DNA of 8,347 bases from DATKMS01 sp041497995 (GCA_041497995.1 JBGQHM010000297.1:1-8347); one strand, 5' to 3'. Shown: positions 1-6,412, numbered from the stretch's first letter. The notes: generated from the sequence alone by a model not told the origin. Translations and numbers: made by a program.

Positions 1-266
1 CGCCCCGAGCCGTAGCCGCCGCGTGCTGCAACGATTGCTTTCACCTCCGGCGTGCGGAACATCTCATCGAGGTCGGCAAGTCTTTCGCGGTCGCTCCCTG
101 CCAGGTAGCCGGACTTCTTCAGCGTCGCGGCGCCCAGGCGCGTGCGGTAGCCCGCCTGTTCGAGCAGCTGGACGCCCGCCTGCAGGTTCGTTTCGTCGAC
201 CGCGGCGGCGGGCGACACGACGCCAATCAGATCCCCCCGCCGCAACGGGGCAGGTTTGCGCATCAT
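1..266 (-). CDS. LD-carboxypeptidase (peptidase family S66), N-terminal part, cut by window start
   Basis: This is the first 88 codons of a gene that runs off the left edge. Translation from the ATGATG at 266-261 gives MMRKPAPLRRGDLIGVVSPA, the typical opening of S66 peptidases, in which an 'L..GD.I.VVSPA' strand begins the first domain. It then reads through a 'LLEQAGYRTRLG' segment and ends in ARGGYGSG at residues 81-88, the conserved RGGYGS signature of LdcA/MccF-type enzymes. The catalytic Ser of the family (in the G-x-S-D motif) and the Glu/His residues lie beyond the window. Known members cleave the L,D-bond of murein tetrapeptide during cytoplasmic peptidoglycan recycling; others (MccF) cleave microcin C-like compounds. 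The start lies 24 bp after the AhpD-like stop on the same strand, without a clear Shine-Dalgarno, so translation may be coupled. The second ATG (263) is an equally possible start. Confidence 0.85.
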   Translation of the reverse strand, partial: MMRKPAPLRRGDLIGVVSPAAAVDETNLQAGVQLLEQAGYRTRLGAATLKKSGYLAGSDRERLADLDEMFRTPEVKAIVAARGGYGSG

Positions 267-290
267 CGGCTACGAGACCGGCCGCGCCGG

Positions 291-617
291 CTACTCTTCC
301 AATGCCTTCATTGCGATGGCGCTATGCGCCCACGAGCCCCCGGCGCGTAGTGCCATCGCTACGAAGATCGACTCGGCGATCTCCGCGTCGGTGGCGCCGG
401 CTTTCTTGGCGCGCTTGGTGTGTGCATCGATGCAGTACGGGCACTGAGTGATGTGTGCCGTCCCGACGGCGATCAGCTCCTTTGTTTTCACGGGCAGCGC
501 ACCCTCTTCGAATACCTTGGAATCGAACTCCACGAACGACTTGAACAGGTCAGGCTTCAGGTCGCGCAGCTTGCGCAGGCGCTTCATGTCGTCGGAGTGA
601 TAGAAATGGTCGCTCAT
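291..617 (-). CDS. AhpD-like carboxymuconolactone decarboxylase-family protein
   Basis: A 108-aa protein with the core motif of the AhpD/CMD family: E47 followed by C59-P-Y-C62-x3-H66 and a Gly eight residues later (ITQCPYCIDAHTKRAKKAG). In AhpD this Cys pair, Glu and His relay protons and electrons to reduce peroxides; small single-domain relatives are usually annotated as alkylhydroperoxidase-like and their substrate is often unknown. The length fits the single-domain subfamily, which forms oligomers. The start at 617 is chosen because AGGAGG lies 6 bp upstream; an upstream ATG at 656 would add 13 residues with no family similarity and no ribosome site. A TATATA box in extended -10 context lies 24 bp before the start. 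The gene is followed after 24 bp by the LD-carboxypeptidase gene. Confidence 0.9.
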   Translation of the reverse strand: MSDHFYHSDDMKRLRKLRDLKPDLFKSFVEFDSKVFEEGALPVKTKELIAVGTAHITQCPYCIDAHTKRAKKAGATDAEIAESIFVAMALRAGGSWAHSAIAMKALEE

Positions 618-641
618 CGCGCTCCTCCTGGTAGCTGTGGC

Positions 642-650
642 TATATAGCA
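642..650 (-). promoter_or_regulatory. Possible extended -10 promoter of the AhpD-like gene
   Basis: On the minus strand the sequence reads TG-C-TATATA, an extended -10 element, ending 24 bp before the AhpD-like ATG. I see no good -35 at the usual distance. It is the most AT-rich patch in the 221-bp divergent gap. Confidence 0.35.
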
Positions 651-796
651 TCGCACGGCCGCGCGGAAATGGTAGCCCTGCGCGGCTACTGACGGGCAGC
701 CATCAAGCGCGTTGGTCAGCTGGACTGCCCATTGCCCGTCCTGCGCCGCGTCCGTATGCTTCTCAGCGCAACTTGAGTCGCGTTCCAGCGTTTGAA

Positions 797-810
797 GTGT
801 CAGGGGACAC
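797..810. promoter_or_regulatory. Short palindrome GTGTC-n4-GACAC upstream of the GPPP-repeat gene
   Basis: A 5-bp inverted repeat around AGGG, about 29 bp before the ATG at 839. It could be an operator, a leader hairpin, or a remnant of a REP-like element. No clear sigma70 promoter was found in this gap. Confidence 0.25.
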
Positions 811-838
811 CGACATCGAAAAGTATGGGAGGTCTGTA

Positions 839-1282
839 ATGACTAAGGCACGAACCAGGATCGGAAGCTGGCGGGTGCTCGTTGCGGGTGCGGTGCTGAG
901 CGCCAGCGTGGTCTCAGCTGGCGCCGTGTACGCGCAAGACTGCACGACACTCCTCGGCCTGTTTCAGCGAGGTGGCAGCGACGTGCAGATCGCCCGCGCG
1001 ACGGGGTTGAGGACAAACGATGTCGCAGGGTGCCGCCGCGAGCTGCAGCGTCCGATCTTTATCGGACCGGCCGGACCGCCACCCCTCAATGCCGCGGGGC
1101 CATCCCCGCGCAATCCTGGCGGCCCGCCCCCGTTTGGCGCGGCCGGACCGCCGCCATTTGGCGCAGCCGGACCACCGCCGCTTGGCGCCGCCGGCCCGCC
1201 GCCGTTTGGTGCAGCCGGGCCACCGCCGCTCGGCGCGGCCGGGCCGCCGCCCGTCGGACGATTCGTGAGGCGTTTGCCGTAG
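839..1282 (+). CDS. Small secreted protein with C-terminal GPPPxGAA tandem repeats
   Basis: I do not recognise a family. The 147-aa product starts with a basic segment and a hydrophobic stretch (residues 12-30) ending in VYAQ, a typical Sec signal peptide with probable cleavage after A32. A short non-repetitive part follows (about residues 33-78) with two Cys (C35 and C63). Residues 79-142 are about eight copies of an eight-residue unit, five of them clean GPPP(F/L)GAA. The chain ends in the basic tail RFVRRLP. The start at 839 has GGGAGG 7 bp upstream; the same frame is open further back to a TTG at 773, but that extension lacks a ribosome site and would bury the signal peptide. The Gly/Pro/Ala repeat suggests an extended, elastin-like or wall-spanning tail. 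Function unknown. Confidence 0.75.
   Translation: MTKARTRIGSWRVLVAGAVLSASVVSAGAVYAQDCTTLLGLFQRGGSDVQIARATGLRTNDVAGCRRELQRPIFIGPAGPPPLNAAGPSPRNPGGPPPFGAAGPPPFGAAGPPPLGAAGPPPFGAAGPPPLGAAGPPPVGRFVRRLP
1073..1264 (+). repeat. 24-bp in-frame tandem repeat coding GPPPxGAA
   Basis: Eight consecutive 24-bp units inside the secreted-protein gene: two degenerate ones (GPPPLNAA, GPSPRNPG), five clean ones at 1121-1240 alternating Phe and Leu at the variable place, and a final degenerate GPPPVGRF. Third codon positions differ between units, so the protein sequence is conserved more than the DNA. Confidence 0.85.
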
Positions 1283-1285
1283 AGG

Positions 1286-1376
1286 AAAGCTGTCAGCTAT
1301 CAGCCCTCAGGGGTCAGCTGCTGAGGGTCCCTCCGTTCTGAGGCTGAACGCTGAGAGCTGACGGCTGATCGCTTCT
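1286..1376. repeat. TCAGC-rich imperfect inverted repeat between convergent genes
   Basis: The left part (AAGCTGTCAGCTATCAGCC, from 1287) and the reverse complement of the right part (AAGCGATCAGCCGTCAGCTC) are close variants, making an imperfect 90-bp palindrome. A 7-bp hairpin (CCCTCAG 1304-1310 with CTGAGGG 1321-1327) sits inside. It fills the gap between the stops of the secreted-protein gene and the ferredoxin gene, so it could serve as a two-way terminator, although there is no T run. A related sequence is at 3435-3472. Confidence 0.6.
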
Positions 1377-2192
1377 TCAGCCGAAGATCCAGGCGCGCTT
1401 TCGGGGCGCGCCCGGTGGTTTGAACTCGTGGCTGGCGTTCTTCAATGACTCGTTGAACACCTCGAGGCGTGTGCGCTGGCGTTCCTCGAACTCGTCTAGC
1501 TCGCGCTGACGCTGTTCCTGAAAAATGTCGAAGTCGGAACGCCACTGCGTATGGAACTCGCGCAGTGCGCGGCTGATGTGGCCGTACATCGAGGTGGTGA
1601 TGACGTACGAGCCTTGGCAGAACGGGCAGTAGAACACCACGCCGCTGCGGAAGTGCTTGAAGGCTACGGCGTATGTGCCGTGGCAGCGGAAGCATTCGAT
1701 CGGCACTTCCCACTCTTGGATTTCGGGGAGGCTCACCGAACTGTCGACGACTTGGGCAGGCGCTGCCACCGGCGCGGGCGCTGCGGTCGTCGCTGCGGCG
1801 GGCTCGACTGCCGAGGCCGCGGCTGGAGCCGCGCCGGCACTGTCTGCTGGTGCCGCACCTTCCTTGCGAAACCGTGACGGAAATTCCGCGGCGAAGGTCT
1901 CACCCGGATGCAGTTGCTTGGCGCGCGCAATCAGCACGTCCTCGGTCTCCGGAATCTGCGGGTCGGGGACGCAACAATCGACGGGACACACCGCCGCACA
2001 CGCCTCGTGGTCGAAGAAGCCGACGCACTCGGTGCATTTTTCCGGGACGATGTAGAAGATATCGGCGGCGATCCCCGGATGATTCACACCGTTGAGTTCC
2101 CACTCGACCCCGCCCTGATAGATGGCGGTGTTCGGGCACTCCGGCTCGCACGCCCCGCAGTTGATGCATTCGCTGGTGATTACCGTTGCCAT
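1377..2192 (-). CDS. Dicluster [4Fe-4S] ferredoxin fused to a C-terminal zinc-ribbon/charged helical domain
   Basis: A 271-aa protein. Residues 1-80 form a two-cluster ferredoxin: C9-x2-C12-x2-C15-x3-C19-P, then C53-x2-C56-x8-C65-x3-C69-P, with extra C73-C74. The eight-residue insert in the second site marks the YfhL/Allochromatium type, which has very low-potential clusters. Residues about 112-150 are an Ala/Pro linker. Residues 167-192 hold two CxxC pairs (CFRC and CPFC) 18 residues apart, a likely zinc ribbon, followed by a highly charged segment (about 205-250, EFHTQWRSDFDIF and QRQRELDEFEERQR) that looks like a long helix or coiled coil. Typical YfhL ferredoxins are about 80-90 residues, so two thirds of this protein is extra. 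AGGTGAGG stands about 7 bp before the ATG. Last gene of the putative operon, 66 bp after the aminotransferase. It presumably carries electrons to a partner bound by the C-terminal part; the partner is not in the window. Confidence 0.85.
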   Translation of the reverse strand: MATVITSECINCGACEPECPNTAIYQGGVEWELNGVNHPGIAADIFYIVPEKCTECVGFFDHEACAAVCPVDCCVPDPQIPETEDVLIARAKQLHPGETFAAEFPSRFRKEGAAPADSAGAAPAAASAVEPAAATTAAPAPVAAPAQVVDSSVSLPEIQEWEVPIECFRCHGTYAVAFKHFRSGVVFYCPFCQGSYVITTSMYGHISRALREFHTQWRSDFDIFQEQRQRELDEFEERQRTRLEVFNESLKNASHEFKPPGAPRKRAWIFG

Positions 2193-2258
2193 CGTTCGAC
2201 CTCACCTGTGGTTCTGTGACGGCAAACCATACCAACGGTACCAGCGTGCCGCAAACTC

Positions 2259-3428
2259 TCAGGTGGGCCGCAGGGTGGGGAGGCGACCCAGCCGGCGTGC
2301 CGCTTCGCGCAGCGTCTCTTCGCGCTTGCAGAAGGTGAAACGGATGAGCCCGCGGCCCTGTTCAGGATGTCGGTAGAAGCTCGAGCCGGGTACGGCGGCG
2401 ACACCGACCTCGCGCACCAGCCGTTCGCAGAAGCGGACGTCATCCGGGATCCCAAAGGAGCTGATGTCGGCCAAGACGTAGTAGGCGCCCTCGGGCACAT
2501 ATATCCGCAGGCCGGCGCCGGTCAGCGCGTCGCAGAGGAGCGTGCGTCGCGCGTCGTACGTTGCTGCGAGTTGCTGGTAGTAGGTATCGGGCAGCTGTAG
2601 GGCGTGCACACCGGCGCACTGCAGCGGGTGCGGCGCGCCGACCGTGAGGAAGTCGTGCATCTTGCGGATTGCGGCGGTCAGCGGCGGCGCGGCGATGGCG
2701 TAGGCGAGGCGCCAGCCGGTGACCGAGTACGTCTTCGACAAGCCGCTAATGGTGATGGTGCGTTCGCGCATGCCGGGCAGCGTCGCCAGCGAGACGTGTG
2801 GCCGGCCGTCGTAAATGATGTGCTCGTAGATCTCGTCCGTGATCGCCAGGCAGTCGACCGCCTCGCACACGGCGGCGATCTGTTCCAACTCGGCGCGTGT
2901 GAAGACGTGGCCGCTCGGGTTGTGCGGCGTGTTGACGATGATTGCCTTGGTGCGCGGGCTGCAGGCGGCGCGCAGCTCGGCCGGGTCGAAGCCGAAGTGC
3001 GGCGGTCGCAAGGGAACGTACACCGGCGTCGCGCCGCTGATCACCGCGTCCGGGCCGTAGTTCTCATAGAACGGCTCGAAGACGACGATCTCGTCACCCG
3101 GATTCACGACGCCGAGCAACGCCGCGATCATCGCCTCCGTCGAGCCGCAGGTGACGGTGACTTCTGTGTCGGGGTCGCAGCGCACACCGTTGTACTGTTC
3201 CATCTTCACCGCGATGGCGGCGCGGAACTCGCGAGTCCCCCACGTGACCGCGTACTGGTTATGATCGTCGTCGATTGCCCGCTTCGCCGCCTCCTTCAGC
3301 TCGGGCGGTGCCGGGAAGTCCGGGAATCCCTGGGCGAGGTTGACGCCGGCGTGCTGCTCGCACAGCCGGGTCATGCCGCGGATCACGGACTCGGTGAAGC
3401 GGGCCGATTTGTCAGAGACGGAGCGCAT
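2259..3428 (-). CDS. Class I/II pyridoxal-phosphate aminotransferase (aspartate-aminotransferase fold type I)
   Basis: A full-length 389-aa enzyme with all landmarks of fold-type I aminotransferases: GFPDF near residue 35, CGSTEAM at 94-100 (phosphate-binding turn), NTPHNPSG with N170, D198 in DEIYE, the Schiff-base lysine K232 in SGLSKTYSVTGWR, and R363 in LIRFTFCK for the substrate carboxylate. The N-terminal LAQGFPDFPAP and the overall length resemble the kynurenine/methionine/glutamine-phenylpyruvate transaminase group more than AspC, but the substrate cannot be fixed from sequence alone. The protein is cytosolic and moves an amino group from an amino acid to a 2-oxo acid. The ATG at 3428 lacks a good ribosome site; a TCAGC repeat lies directly upstream, and no other start suits the family better. 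It follows the epimerase-like gene by 34 bp, which suggests co-transcription. Confidence 0.92.
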   Translation of the reverse strand: MRSVSDKSARFTESVIRGMTRLCEQHAGVNLAQGFPDFPAPPELKEAAKRAIDDDHNQYAVTWGTREFRAAIAVKMEQYNGVRCDPDTEVTVTCGSTEAMIAALLGVVNPGDEIVVFEPFYENYGPDAVISGATPVYVPLRPPHFGFDPAELRAACSPRTKAIIVNTPHNPSGHVFTRAELEQIAAVCEAVDCLAITDEIYEHIIYDGRPHVSLATLPGMRERTITISGLSKTYSVTGWRLAYAIAAPPLTAAIRKMHDFLTVGAPHPLQCAGVHALQLPDTYYQQLAATYDARRTLLCDALTGAGLRIYVPEGAYYVLADISSFGIPDDVRFCERLVREVGVAAVPGSSFYRHPEQGRGLIRFTFCKREETLREAARRLGRLPTLRPT

Positions 3429-3434
3429 GGGAGG

Positions 3435-3472
3435 GAAGCTGTCAGCAATCAGCTATCAGCCGTCAGCGCTTC
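3435..3472. repeat. TCAGC-rich short palindromic repeat, second copy
   Basis: A 38-bp sequence bounded by GAAGC and GCTTC with four spaced TCAGC motifs between them. It shares the ATCAGCCGTCAGC word with the 1286-1376 repeat, there in the opposite orientation. It overlaps the last codon and the stop of the epimerase-like gene and fills nearly all the gap before the aminotransferase start. Confidence 0.6.
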
Positions 3473-3882
3473 ACATCCTTGTGCATCACCAATTCGATGA
3501 GCGCTCCGCTGGCGGCGTCGGGATGTAGGAACGAGACGCGCATGGTATCGCCTTCGCGGGGCACGTGGTCGATGACCGGGACCTCGGCAGCTTCCAGCTC
3601 GGCGACGGCGGCATCGACGTCGGCGACGCGCAAGCCGAAGTGGTACACGCCGGGTCCCTTGTACGGCAGATGGCGTTGCGTGGTGCGCTCCCAGTCCTGC
3701 GCTTCAATCAGCTCCAAGTCGATGTCGCCGACACGTACGCGCGCAATGCGCAATCCGTGCTCGGCGTTCTCCTCGATGGGGCCGGCCTCAAGGCCGAGCG
3801 TCTCCGTATAGAAGCGCAGTGCCTCTTCGACGTTGCTCACCGCGATGCCGATGTGGTCGATGCCGAGAATCTTGTTCTTCAT
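3463..3882 (-). CDS. Methylmalonyl-CoA epimerase-like VOC-family protein
   Basis: A 139-aa protein of two beta-alpha-beta-beta-beta units, the vicinal-oxygen-chelate fold. Probable metal ligands are H10 (GIDHIGIAV), E58 (IDLELIE), H81 (GVYHFGLRV) and E130 (GALIELV), and the stretch VSFLHPDAASGALIEL closely follows the methylmalonyl-CoA epimerase pattern. Such enzymes interconvert (R)- and (S)-methylmalonyl-CoA in propionate metabolism. Relatives also include glyoxalases and dioxygenase-like proteins, and no methylmalonyl-CoA mutase or propionyl-CoA carboxylase gene is present here to confirm the role. The start at 3882 has GAGGA about 5 bp upstream and matches the family length; the longer reading from 3948 would overlap the upstream gene. 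It begins 31 bp after the stop of the Cys-rich 365-aa protein. Confidence 0.8.
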   Translation of the reverse strand: MKNKILGIDHIGIAVSNVEEALRFYTETLGLEAGPIEENAEHGLRIARVRVGDIDLELIEAQDWERTTQRHLPYKGPGVYHFGLRVADVDAAVAELEAAEVPVIDHVPREGDTMRVSFLHPDAASGALIELVMHKDVKR

Positions 3883-3913
3883 GCGTTCCTCTTTGCGCTT
3901 CACGAGCCCCGCT

Positions 3914-5011
3914 TCACGCGTCCCGCGCCGGCAACGGGCAGGAGTCACCCTCGCGCACTTCAGGTGCCAGCGTAAACGCCTGCGACACCGACCACGTCAG
4001 CCCGAACGTGCAGAAGTTCAGCGCATGATGTCCCGACTCGCCGCCGGCCACGGCGATCAGGAACTGTTCCGGCCGCGCACAGAGCGGTACCTTTCCGTCT
4101 TCGACGTAGCCGCGCTGCTCCATCTTTGTCCAGTGCTGGCGATGCCAGCGCTCGATCGGCGTGTGCGTCAGCTCGTGGAGCATGCGCTGCACGTCCATGA
4201 TCGACAGGCCGTCGCGCGCGATCTTGTAGGCAAAGTCGGGGCACAGCAGGAGGAACATCTCACCGTCCTTCTGCGGCACCAGCACCTTGTTGTTGCCAAC
4301 CCAATCGATCGAGTGTGCCAAGACCCAGAGCAGCTCTTCCCCCGTCTCCGCCCACACGTCGGTGATGTCCTGCGTGCCGGTGGCGCAGTGCGCCGTGACC
4401 ACGTTGTCATCGCGCTGAAACCCGCGGCGCACGTGGAACGGGTCCCACGGGCTTTTCTCTTCCCATTCGCCAAAGCACAGCGACACGCGGCCGGGCTGGC
4501 CGAACGTCGACTTGCTGACGGCGCCGGGGAGCGAGCCGCCGACGTTGCGCATCACGAGACGAACAGCACGGCCGATGGTCGCGTTGGCACGCCCGTTGTG
4601 TCCGAGGCAGCTGTAGCCGCACTCGACGCCAAGGGCGTGGCGTGCTGGGCCGTTGATCATGAGAGCCGGCGTGGCGCAGCAGGTCGTCGTGTTCAGGGCA
4701 TAGAGATTGAACTGCGGCTGGCACACCGCGCGCACGGCGGCGACCACCGCGGGCAAGTAGTCCGGCTTGCAACCGGCCATCACGGCGTTGATGGCGATCT
4801 TCTCGATCGTCGCCTCACCACGACGCGGCTCGACGATGCCCACCACGGCCTCCGGTGGCTCGGTGACCCCATCCAACATCGCCTGCACTGACTCCGGCGT
4901 CGGCGGAATCAGCGGCAAGCCGTCGCCCCATCCTTGGCGTTCCGCGAAATCAAGGAACGCCGCCGCCTCCGCCGGTGCAGAATGGATCACGGAGAGCAGT
5001 GTGCCGCGCAT
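3914..5011 (-). CDS. Cys-rich 365-aa protein of the WxDGLPxxPPT type (possible UGSC-associated protein)
   Basis: No enzyme family with a known reaction is recognised. The N-terminal region has GWGDGLPLIPPTPESVQAML (residues 27-46), then AGCKPDYLPAVVAAVRA (79-95), NTTTCCATPALMINGPARHALG (108-129), HNGRANATIGRAVRLVMRNVGG (138-159), FGQPGRVSLCFGEWEEKSPWDPFHV (split over 170-194) and a Gly-rich IAVAGGESGHHAL (319-331). From memory, this series of motifs marks a family of uncharacterised proteins in Actinobacteria and environmental Proteobacteria, often near or fused to UGSC selenoproteins; I could not check that. There are at least twelve Cys, including the adjacent C111-C112. No signal peptide or membrane segment is seen, so it is probably cytosolic. 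The ATG at 5011 has no clear ribosome site, and a GTG eight codons in is an alternative. First gene of the putative four-gene operon. Confidence 0.75.
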   Translation of the reverse strand: MRGTLLSVIHSAPAEAAAFLDFAERQGWGDGLPLIPPTPESVQAMLDGVTEPPEAVVGIVEPRRGEATIEKIAINAVMAGCKPDYLPAVVAAVRAVCQPQFNLYALNTTTCCATPALMINGPARHALGVECGYSCLGHNGRANATIGRAVRLVMRNVGGSLPGAVSKSTFGQPGRVSLCFGEWEEKSPWDPFHVRRGFQRDDNVVTAHCATGTQDITDVWAETGEELLWVLAHSIDWVGNNKVLVPQKDGEMFLLLCPDFAYKIARDGLSIMDVQRMLHELTHTPIERWHRQHWTKMEQRGYVEDGKVPLCARPEQFLIAVAGGESGHHALNFCTFGLTWSVSQAFTLAPEVREGDSCPLPARDA

Positions 5012-5015
5012 CGTG

Positions 5016-5026
5016 CGTGAATCACG
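5016..5026. promoter_or_regulatory. Perfect short palindrome CGTGAATCACG just upstream of the 365-aa gene
   Basis: An 11-bp sequence with CGTGA/TCACG arms, 4 bp before the ATG at 5011 on the minus strand. It may be an operator or a leader hairpin affecting initiation; there is no supporting copy elsewhere in the window. Confidence 0.2.
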
Positions 5027-5076
5027 AATATGAGGTTGCGAACGTCTGATATCGGGGCGTTAGGTAACCTTCGCGC

Positions 5077-5586
5077 CTACTTCTGCTTCAGCTTGGTGAT
5101 CACGTTGAGGGTAGTCAGGGATGCCGGTGGAATGCCCGCGCTGTCAGCAACCACCGCGGTGCAAATCAGCTTTGCAGAGGTTGAGAGAATCCGCGCCGAT
5201 CCCCGGCTGAACGCCCCGCCGAGAAGGGAATCGGAGAGAATTCCACTCGCAAATTGGGTTCCGAATGTCCCGGTCTGGCCAGGGACCAGGGTCAATGACG
5301 TGGCAGCGCTGTTGTTGACCGGACCTCCACCGGCTTGAGCAAAGAGCTCCACACCAACCTGGGCATTCTTGGTTGTCTCTGCAGAGGTGCAGGAAAAGTA
5401 GGTTCCCAATCCGGCGTTGTTTAGTACGCCGCTCACTTGGTAGAGGTTGAGTGGCGTGACGCCCCCCAGCTGCGGGACGGGGCTATCGCCAATGCCGGCG
5501 TGGGCAGCGGTCGCCAAGACGAGAACGGCTAGTAGGGTAACGAATATCTTTACAAGGGGGGTGTTCTCATTCAGCGATCGTGTCAT
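5077..5586 (-). CDS. Hypothetical secreted protein with signal peptide
   Basis: A 169-aa protein I cannot place in a named family. Residues 13-30 (KIFVTLLAVLVLATAAHA) form a clear Sec signal peptide with AHA|G cleavage after residue 30. The mature part is rich in Gly, Ala, Ser, Thr and Leu, shows short beta-like segments (TSLTLVPGQTGTFG), and has two Cys (in YFSCTSAET and KLICTAVVAD) that could form a disulfide outside the cytoplasm. AAAGGAG lies 8 bp before the ATG at 5586, and a sigma70-like promoter lies 33 bp upstream, so this gene seems to begin a transcript. Longer readings back to 5796 run into the palindromic repeat and are not real. Its stop is 65 bp before the start of the 365-aa gene on the same strand, so read-through into the operon is possible. 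Confidence 0.75.
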   Translation of the reverse strand: MTRSLNENTPLVKIFVTLLAVLVLATAAHAGIGDSPVPQLGGVTPLNLYQVSGVLNNAGLGTYFSCTSAETTKNAQVGVELFAQAGGGPVNNSAATSLTLVPGQTGTFGTQFASGILSDSLLGGAFSRGSARILSTSAKLICTAVVADSAGIPPASLTTLNVITKLKQK

Positions 5587-5618
5587 GGTCTTCTCCTTTG
5601 TCTGAAAGATTTTGTGGG

Positions 5619-5648
5619 ATTGTCCTCCATCGCCGAACGCCGCGTCAA
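5619..5648 (-). promoter_or_regulatory. Sigma70-like promoter of the secreted-protein gene
   Basis: On the minus strand TTGACG (5648-5643) and GACAAT (5624-5619) are separated by 18 bp, 5/6 and 4/6 matches to consensus. The implied transcript start leaves a leader of about 25 nt containing the strong AAAGGAG ribosome site of the gene starting at 5586. Confidence 0.55.
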
Positions 5649-5685
5649 GCGCGCCGGCTGTCTGTCGTTGTGGAGTGGCGGCGGC

Positions 5686-5918
5686 ACCTGGCGGCTCAAG
5701 CCGCGGCAACGAGAGGCACCCAAGGCCGCCTGCGCGGCCTCCCCCAGCCCCGCCTGTGTACTGACAACTGTGTGCGGAAGGGGGTGGGGAGCCCAAGCCG
5801 CCCTGCGGCGGCTCCCCCCAACCCCGCCCGGCAAACGATCTCAGTCTGGCGGCGGCGGCGGGGCGGGGAGGCCGCGCAGGCGGCCTTGGGTGCCTTTCGT
5901 TGCCGCGAGTTTACTCGC
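5686..5918. repeat. Palindromic repeat copy A
   Basis: The left arm at 5703-5745 and the right arm at 5865-5907 are inverted copies about 43 bp long with one mismatch. Between them are an extra GC-rich stretch with TGTGTACTGACAACTGTGTG, absent from the other copies, and the inner hairpin GCCGC-CCT-GCGGC seen in all copies. The right end overlaps the stop codon of the RAYT gene. It is longer (233 bp) than copies B and C. Confidence 0.8.
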
Positions 5919-6366
5919 CAGGTTCGCCAGGCTCCTCGGGCGAGTCGCTCTGCTCGCTTGCGGTCTGCTCCCACGCGGACACCACGGTCTGCAGGGCATG
6001 GTGCTCCTTCTGATGCTCGATGTAGTGCCGCACACGCTCGACTTGGTCGCGGCTCACGGAAAACGCGCCGTACGCCCCTTGCCACTTGAAGAAGCCGCCC
6101 GGCAGGAGCTGGTGCGCAACGAAGTGCGAGGAGGCTCCCTTCACTTCGCCAACGAGCTCCGCAACCGAGACGGTCGATGACCAGCGCACCAGCAAGTGCA
6201 CATGGTCCGGCATCCCGCCGATGGCGATGGGCACACAGCGCAGCTCCCGTGTCTTCGCCAGAATGAACGCGTACACCGGCTGCTCGATCTGGGTCGTGAC
6301 CAGCGGTGCACGATCCCAGGTTGCCCAGACGCAGTGAAGGTAGAGCTGTGTGAATGGAGCACGCAT
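5911..6366 (-). CDS. REP-associated tyrosine transposase (RAYT, IS200-like HUH family)
   Basis: A 151-aa single-domain transposase. It shows the HUH metal-binding pair H55-V-H57 in GGMPDHVHLLVRW, the WQGAYGAFSVS segment (residues 95-105) typical of RAYTs, and the catalytic tyrosine Y115 in VRHYIEHQKEHH. Such enzymes nick single-stranded DNA next to REP hairpins through a 5'-phosphotyrosine link. The tail is acidic and repetitive (SDSPEEPGEPGE). The core motifs are all present and there is no frameshift, so it may be active. Start at 6366; only a weak GAGG lies upstream. Copy A of the palindromic repeat joins the end of the gene; copies B and C are upstream. Confidence 0.9.
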   Translation of the reverse strand: MRAPFTQLYLHCVWATWDRAPLVTTQIEQPVYAFILAKTRELRCVPIAIGGMPDHVHLLVRWSSTVSVAELVGEVKGASSHFVAHQLLPGGFFKWQGAYGAFSVSRDQVERVRHYIEHQKEHHALQTVVSAWEQTASEQSDSPEEPGEPGE

Positions 6367-6412
6367 AACGGCGAGACCTCAGTGTGCCTCTCCCGGCGCC
6401 GTGATTCCAGCG

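Noticed and set aside
23..451. Plus-strand 142-codon frame at the left edge
   Set aside because: Antisense to the LD-carboxypeptidase and AhpD-like genes, and Arg/Pro/Ser-rich translation.
1073..1264. CRISPR array
   Set aside because: The units are contiguous 24-bp coding repeats without spacers.
2604..3500. Plus-strand 298-codon open frame
   Set aside because: Antisense to the aminotransferase, whose catalytic residues are all intact on the minus strand; no ribosome site or motifs.
3914..3916. Other TGA stops (365-aa protein, epimerase-like, aminotransferase, ferredoxin) as further Sec codons
   Set aside because: In each case the protein is already full length for its family, and the sequence after the TGA shows no continuation of a domain or U/CxxC pattern.
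3833..4891. Plus-strand 352-codon open frame
   Set aside because: It is fully antisense to the 365-aa gene, whose minus frame has coherent motifs; the plus translation is Arg/Val/His/Ala rich without family motifs, as expected of a GC-rich mirror frame.
5614..6180. Several overlapping frames across the palindromic repeats (also 6141-6626, 6196-7092, 6350-6913, 6563-6778)
   Set aside because: They share the same translated phrases because they read the repeat copies; GC-rich palindromes stay open in many frames. The only true gene there is the RAYT.
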